This document shows positions 33,194 to 37,052 of a DNA stretch of 37,052 nucleotides, piece by piece. Position 1 is the first letter of the stretch. Each line of letters begins with the position of its first letter. The position numbers and the translations under genes were made by a program. The stretch is from Candidatus Electronema nielsenii (GTDB lineage: Bacteria > Desulfobacterota > Desulfobulbia > Desulfobulbales > Desulfobulbaceae). The notes beneath the pieces were generated by a model. That model was not told the DNA's origin and did no database searches. It saw only the letters and a list, made by a program, of their open reading frames with translations. The stretch lies in the NCBI GenBank assembly GCA_026122915.1, contig JAGIXO010000005.1, positions 1-37,052 of the forward strand. The letters are read 5' to 3'.

Positions 33194-34471
33194 TCACAAA
33201 CTCCCGTCTGCCAGCCCCTTTTCCAGCAAATGTTTGACATCATAAACCACTGCTTGCGGGCGGCACATTCGCGTCAACTCCGCCCGGCCTATCCCGGCAA
33301 ACTGCCGGTGCGCAACGGCCAGCACCACGGCATCATACCGATCTTCTGGCAGCTCATTGATCATCGTGACACCGTACAGTCGTTCTGCCTCGCCGAGTGC
33401 GGCCCAAGGATCATGCACCTCAATATTTGCCCCGTACATGATCAGCTCATCAATGATATCCGTCACCCGCGTGTTGCGTAAATCTGGGCAGTTCTCCTTA
33501 AAGGTAAGACCGAGAATGAGAATCTTGGCATCTGCTACTTGGATGCGTTTTCTCAGCATCAGCTTAACCACTTCCGAGGCTATGTGGCGGCCCATGTTGT
33601 CGTTCAGCCGCCGCCCTGCCAAGATCATCTCTGGATGATAGCCGACCTGCTGCGCCTTGTGCGTCAAATAATACGGGTCAACGCCGATGCAGTGACCACC
33701 AACTAAGCCGGGCCGGAAGGGCAGAAAATTCCACTTGGTGCCAGCGGCCTTCAGTACTTCCAGCGTGTCAATACCGAGGCGATTGAAGATCAGAGCCAGC
33801 TCGTTGATCAAGGCGATGTTGACATCGCGCTGGGTATTCTCGATCACCTTGGCCGCTTCAGCTACCTTGATACTGCTGGCCTTGAAGGTGCCTGCGGTGA
33901 TGATCAAGCCGTAGAGCTGATCGACAAATTCGGCAATCTCCGGCGTGGAGCCAGAAGTCACCTTGACAATGGTCGGCAGGCGGTGTTCATGGTCGCCGGG
34001 ATTGATGCGCTCTGGACTGTAACCGGCAAAGAAGTCGCGGTTAAAGATCAAGCCGGAAACCTGCTCCAAGATTGGAATGCAGACTTCTTCGGTCGCACCA
34101 GGATAAACCGTTGATTCGTAGATAACCACATCGCCTGACTTCAACACCTGCCCGACGGTGCGCGAGGCTCCTTCCAATGGAGTGAAATCAGGTCGTTTGC
34201 TGTTGTCAACCGGCGTGGGTACAGCGATGATGAAGACATTGCAGGAGCGCAGCTCATCGATGCTGCTGGTGAACTGAAGCTGTCGGGCTGTGGTCAGTTC
34301 TTCGGTGCTAACCTCAAGGGTTGTGTCTATGCCTTGGCGCAGCTCGGCGATGCGCTGTGCCTTGAGATCAAAGCCAGTGCAAGGCAGTTTTTTGCTAAAT
34401 TCCACCGCTAACGGCAGGCCGACATAGCCGAGGCCGAGCACGGCCAGCTTAGTTGATTGCAAATCGGTCAT
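33194..34471 (-). CDS. UDP-sugar dehydrogenase, TviB/WbpA-like
   Basis: The 425-residue protein is a nucleotide-sugar 6-dehydrogenase. It has the NAD-binding V-L-G-L-G-Y-V-G-L-P-L, the central E-N-x-x-R-D-V-N-I-A-x-x-N-E and the catalytic cysteine in G-L-V-G-G-H-C-I-G-V-D-P-Y-Y-L. The pattern fits UDP-N-acetyl-hexosamine dehydrogenases of the TviB/WbpA branch used for capsule or O-antigen uronic acids, more than UDP-glucose dehydrogenase. The longer upstream frame runs antiparallel to nothing useful and overlaps queE; the ATG at 34471 is the start. No glycosyltransferase or other capsule gene is in the window. Confidence 0.92.
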   Translation of the reverse strand: MTDLQSTKLAVLGLGYVGLPLAVEFSKKLPCTGFDLKAQRIAELRQGIDTTLEVSTEELTTARQLQFTSSIDELRSCNVFIIAVPTPVDNSKRPDFTPLEGASRTVGQVLKSGDVVIYESTVYPGATEEVCIPILEQVSGLIFNRDFFAGYSPERINPGDHEHRLPTIVKVTSGSTPEIAEFVDQLYGLIITAGTFKASSIKVAEAAKVIENTQRDVNIALINELALIFNRLGIDTLEVLKAAGTKWNFLPFRPGLVGGHCIGVDPYYLTHKAQQVGYHPEMILAGRRLNDNMGRHIASEVVKLMLRKRIQVADAKILILGLTFKENCPDLRNTRVTDIIDELIMYGANIEVHDPWAALGEAERLYGVTMINELPEDRYDAVVLAVAHRQFAGIGRAELTRMCRPQAVVYDVKHLLEKGLADGSL

Positions 34472-34497
34472 GTTATTCTCTCTTGAAATAGTTATGA

Positions 34498-35166
34498 TCA
34501 AACTCCTCGGCTTAGGCTTGGCCAAATCTGGGTGTGAAGCTGCAATTGCAGGCGCATTGGCAGCCGCTCCTGCAAGATGATTGCCGCCAACCGCGCCGGG
34601 GACAGTCTGCCGATAACCGGCGAAAACAGCACAGGCGCAAGCTGCGTTAAGCACTGCTCGCGGACAATCTGCACTGCCCAAGTCACATCCTTTTCAGAGC
34701 TAAGGACAAACTTGATTTCATCTTTGCTGCCTGCGGCTTGGCGCTGTTGGAGCACTTCGATGTTGCCCCAGTCGTTGCGCGCCATCATGCCGGAGTCCGG
34801 GCATTTAATATCCAAAATCACCCCGACTGCGACTGGAATCCGCGCAATGCTCAGGCTGCCGCCGGTCTCCAAAAGCACCTCGCGGCCCTGCGCCAACAAA
34901 GCATTCATCAGTGGATAGACCGCCTCTTGCAGCAGCGGCTCGCCACCAGTGATTTCTGTCATCACACCGGAGAAATCCTCCAGCCAAGCCGAGACTTCAG
35001 CTACGCTCATCCGCCTGCCTTCTTCATCCCAAGTATAGCTGGAATCGCAATAGGTGCAGCGCAAATTGCAGCCGCAGAGCCGGACAAAAGCGCAGGGCAG
35101 GCCAGCGCGGGTGGATTCGCCTTGAATCGAGTAAAACAGCTCGGAAATGTGCAGCGTGTCGGTCAT
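34498..35166 (-). CDS. queE: 7-carboxy-7-deazaguanine synthase
   Basis: This 222-residue radical-SAM enzyme carries the C-x3-C-x2-C cluster motif as C-N-L-R-C-T-Y-C near residue 34, preceded by F-V-R-L-C-G. The G-E-S-T and I-T-G-G-E-P-L segments match QueE. It converts carboxytetrahydropterin to 7-carboxy-7-deazaguanine in the queuosine/7-deazapurine pathway. The start overlaps the queD stop (35163-35166), so the two are translationally coupled. queC and queF are not in the window. The same precursor can serve tRNA queuosine or DNA deazaguanine modification; nothing here decides between them. Confidence 0.94.
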   Translation of the reverse strand: MTDTLHISELFYSIQGESTRAGLPCAFVRLCGCNLRCTYCDSSYTWDEEGRRMSVAEVSAWLEDFSGVMTEITGGEPLLQEAVYPLMNALLAQGREVLLETGGSLSIARIPVAVGVILDIKCPDSGMMARNDWGNIEVLQQRQAAGSKDEIKFVLSSEKDVTWAVQIVREQCLTQLAPVLFSPVIGRLSPARLAAIILQERLPMRLQLQLHTQIWPSLSRGV

Positions 35167-35534
35167 TGGCCGTAGTAAATCACGCCGCTGGAGTCGGTCT
35201 CGCGCACTTCTATCGAATAAAGCTGATACCGCGCTGTGGTCAGCGTCTCGTGTAGCTGCTGAAAGAGAAACTGGGCAATATGCTCGGACGAGGGATTGCG
35301 GTCTTGAAAGGCAGGATGCTCGTTCAGGTCGTGGTGATCGAGCGCATCTACCACTGCATTGACCTGCTGCTTCAGCACCTTGAAATCAACGCCCATGCCA
35401 AGCTGGTCGAGCTGCTGAGTACGTACCGTGACTTTGACCTTCCAGTTATGGCCGTGCGGCCTTTCGCAGTTGCCGGGGTATTCGCGCAGATGATGACCGC
35501 CGGAGAAGTGCGTTTTGATGAAGATATCAAACAT
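35163..35534 (-). CDS. queD: 6-carboxy-5,6,7,8-tetrahydropterin synthase
   Basis: The 123-residue protein is a QueD/PTPS-type enzyme. The zinc-binding histidines lie in F-S-G-G-H-H-L and in R-P-H-G-H-N-W, and a C-E-R-P-H-G segment holds the catalytic cysteine region. It makes carboxytetrahydropterin from dihydroneopterin triphosphate, the substrate for QueE encoded directly downstream. An AAGGA sits about nine bases before the ATG, below a reasonable promoter at 35574-35602. The length is normal. Confidence 0.94.
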   Translation of the reverse strand: MFDIFIKTHFSGGHHLREYPGNCERPHGHNWKVKVTVRTQQLDQLGMGVDFKVLKQQVNAVVDALDHHDLNEHPAFQDRNPSSEHIAQFLFQQLHETLTTARYQLYSIEVRETDSSGVIYYGQ

Positions 35535-35573
35535 ACTTTCTTTATCCTTTTTGCAGAGGTTATTTTTGCAGTT

Positions 35574-35602
35574 ACTTTAAACGGCAGTGCAAGAATTTGC
35601 AA
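35574..35602 (-). promoter_or_regulatory. Possible promoter of queD-queE
   Basis: On the minus strand TTGCAA (35602-35597) and TAAAGT (35579-35574) are separated by 17 bases, about 40 bases from the queD start codon. Both hexamers are imperfect. It would make queD the first gene of a unit continuing through queE and the sugar dehydrogenase. Confidence 0.4.
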
Positions 35603-35631
35603 GCGTTTGAAAAGCATATCCTTTGCCAGCC

Positions 35632-37052
35632 CTACTGCCTGAAATCAAACTGGTAGACAAGAAACGAGCGGTCAAGGTGACGGATAACTTTTTTGAGACC
35701 CAGCAGATTCGTCACAGTGAAATTGATCTCCCACGTGCAAAAGTCCGCACCCGGACTACCACCGATCCAAACAACCTGCACCACGTGAAATTCCTCCGGC
35801 CCTTCAGCCAAGCGGCTGAACAGGTACTTAGCCGTGACATCAGTCACCACGAACTTCTGCGGCTTCGGCACCAGAGTAGCACTCAGCCGCCACCGTACCT
35901 CAACTGCGTCTTCGCGCTGAAACTTCAATTTCTTCAGCTGAAAACAATCCTTGCAGTGCAGAGAGATGCCTCGTGCGCTCAACAGACCAACTAAGCCTTT
36001 GTCTAAAGGTGTGGGGCGGCAGCAGGCTGATGACTTGACTACCACAGGATCAAGCGTGGTCAGCTCGATACGGTTGAGAATACCAGTAGGCTGATGAAGG
36101 AGCTGATCTTTGCTCTGAAGTAGACCGCTGCGAATTTCATAAATCAACTCACGCATCTGGATGCGGCCTTGTCCTACCCGCTGAAGCAGCTCCTCCCGCG
36201 AGTTGATGCCAAAGTAGAAGAGAATATTCTCCATCGCTGGATGCTCAGTCAGATCAAAGGGCAGACCGTAACGGCGCATTTCCTGCTCCAGCACTGATTG
36301 CCCGGTACTGATAGAGACATGTTTGATTCGCTCACGAAAGGCTCTGGTTAAGGCACTGCGCGCCTGCGGAGTTTGGCAGCAGCTTTGCATGTCCAGATCA
36401 AAATCAACCGGAGTGTCTTGGCGAAGAATCTTCACGACGCTGCCATCTTGAAGGATGTCGCCCGGCTCGGCTCGGCGGTTGCCGATCATTGCGCCACAAC
36501 AGCTATGGCCAATGTCAGTGTGAATGCGGAACGCGAAGTCCAGCACTGAGGAATGCACGGGCAGGCAGATCAGGTCACCATCAGGGGTATAGGTGTAGAT
36601 TTCTTTGCGCCCGCTGGCAGCAATCATATCCCGGTAAGAAACTTCTTCGTCATTGCCAAGAATATCGAACATCTCTTGCAGCTCAGTGAGGAATCGATCC
36701 ATCTTCCGGTTGGCTGGATTCCAATCTTTGACTAAGCCGCAATGAGCACTGCGGGCCATCTCATTGGTACGAATCTTAAACAGATATTTGTTGCCATCGA
36801 TAATTGCTTTGGCATGTAACCCCTGATAACCAGTGGGTTTAGGATTAGCGATGAAATCACGGATAGTACGCGGTACCGGCGGATAAATTTCATTTATGAT
36901 GCCAAGGAGCTGATAGCAGCTAATCCGGTTGGCGGTGGTGATGAGGATTTCTTGTGGAATCTCGATTTCTGTCCGCAGCAAGTGGTTTTTCAGATCATAG
37001 TAGCCCCACAGCCCTTTGGTGCGCACCACCACGTCTGCTGTGATCTCCGCCG
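35632..37052 (-). CDS. RelA/SpoT family protein, 5' end outside window
   Basis: The frame is open to the right edge, so the N-terminus, including any HD hydrolase domain, is missing. What remains is the end of the (p)ppGpp synthetase domain with C-Y-Q-L-L-G-I-I, P-K-P-T-G-Y-Q-G-L-H and a K-I-R-T-N-E-M segment. A TGS domain follows (Y-T-P-D-G-D-L-I-C-L-P), then a helical region and a C-terminal zinc-finger/ACT region with C-C-R-P-T-P and H-C-K-D-C. This is a long RSH protein of the stringent response. The GTG at 37032 is an internal codon rather than a real start. Whether it hydrolyses, synthesises or does both cannot be told here. Confidence 0.9.
   Translation of the reverse strand, partial: AEITADVVVRTKGLWGYYDLKNHLLRTEIEIPQEILITTANRISCYQLLGIINEIYPPVPRTIRDFIANPKPTGYQGLHAKAIIDGNKYLFKIRTNEMARSAHCGLVKDWNPANRKMDRFLTELQEMFDILGNDEEVSYRDMIAASGRKEIYTYTPDGDLICLPVHSSVLDFAFRIHTDIGHSCCGAMIGNRRAEPGDILQDGSVVKILRQDTPVDFDLDMQSCCQTPQARSALTRAFRERIKHVSISTGQSVLEQEMRRYGLPFDLTEHPAMENILFYFGINSREELLQRVGQGRIQMRELIYEIRSGLLQSKDQLLHQPTGILNRIELTTLDPVVVKSSACCRPTPLDKGLVGLLSARGISLHCKDCFQLKKLKFQREDAVEVRWRLSATLVPKPQKFVVTDVTAKYLFSRLAEGPEEFHVVQVVWIGGSPGADFCTWEINFTVTNLLGLKKVIRHLDRSFLVYQFDFRQ

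Noticed and set aside
33194..34681. Longer start for the sugar dehydrogenase at 34681
   Set aside because: The first 70 codons lie inside queE in another frame and are not family-like; the ATG at 34471 begins directly before the NAD-binding motif.

Overview
The window looks like a chromosomal segment of a Gram-negative, probably anaerobic bacterium. Desulfobacterota, perhaps Desulfobulbales, is my best guess, with low confidence. The guess rests on a NIL-domain/two-[4Fe-4S] ferredoxin, class II DAHP synthase, hybrid histidine kinases and the gene style; no rRNA or other decisive marker is present. Most genes are about 50-60% G+C, interrupted by conspicuous AT-rich patches.

Layout. (1) 1-1300: the 3' end of an IS982-like transposase and two unrecognised genes, the first AT-rich. 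(2) 1309-10145, plus strand: trpB; a REC-HisKA-HATPase-REC hybrid kinase split by an apparent one-base deletion; a COG2187-type kinase-like protein with an overlapping P-loop kinase; a NIL/ferredoxin; a small membrane protein; an ABC-type ATPase overlapping a DUF4276 Toprim-like protein (a possible PARIS-like defence pair); and a class II DAHP synthase, also split by an apparent one-base deletion. (3) 10243-13707, minus strand: ftsK and an LtrA-family membrane protein. (4) 13744-27820, minus strand: one compact unit of 14 genes running from a good sigma70-type promoter to a clear Rho-independent terminator. (5) 28184-28579: a ComEA-like helix-hairpin-helix protein on the plus strand. (6) 28681-37052, minus strand: corA, a degenerate primase-helicase-like protein, a TIGR01777 SDR protein, an orphan PD-(D/E)XK protein, a nucleotide-sugar dehydrogenase, queE, queD and the 3' part of a RelA/SpoT homologue.

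The most striking part is region 4. Its first half (AGE-family epimerase-like protein, STAS, GlgX-type debranching enzyme, STAS, RsbW-like kinase, SpoIIE-type phosphatase with an extracytoplasmic sensor) has the same composition as the icfG cluster of the cyanobacterium Synechocystis, where an Rsb/Spo-type partner-switching module sits among carbohydrate genes. Here it runs straight into a second half of enzymes: a benzoylformate-decarboxylase-like TPP enzyme, four SnoaL/NTF2-type domains in three proteins, an iron-type alcohol dehydrogenase, two DJ-1/PfpI proteins and a VOC protein. My reading is a signal-controlled carbon or reactive-carbonyl module: 2-oxo acid to aldehyde to alcohol chemistry with small-molecule cyclase or isomerase and glyoxalase-like helpers, linked to glycogen turnover through partner switching. 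No sigma factor is encoded nearby, so the target of the switch is unknown.
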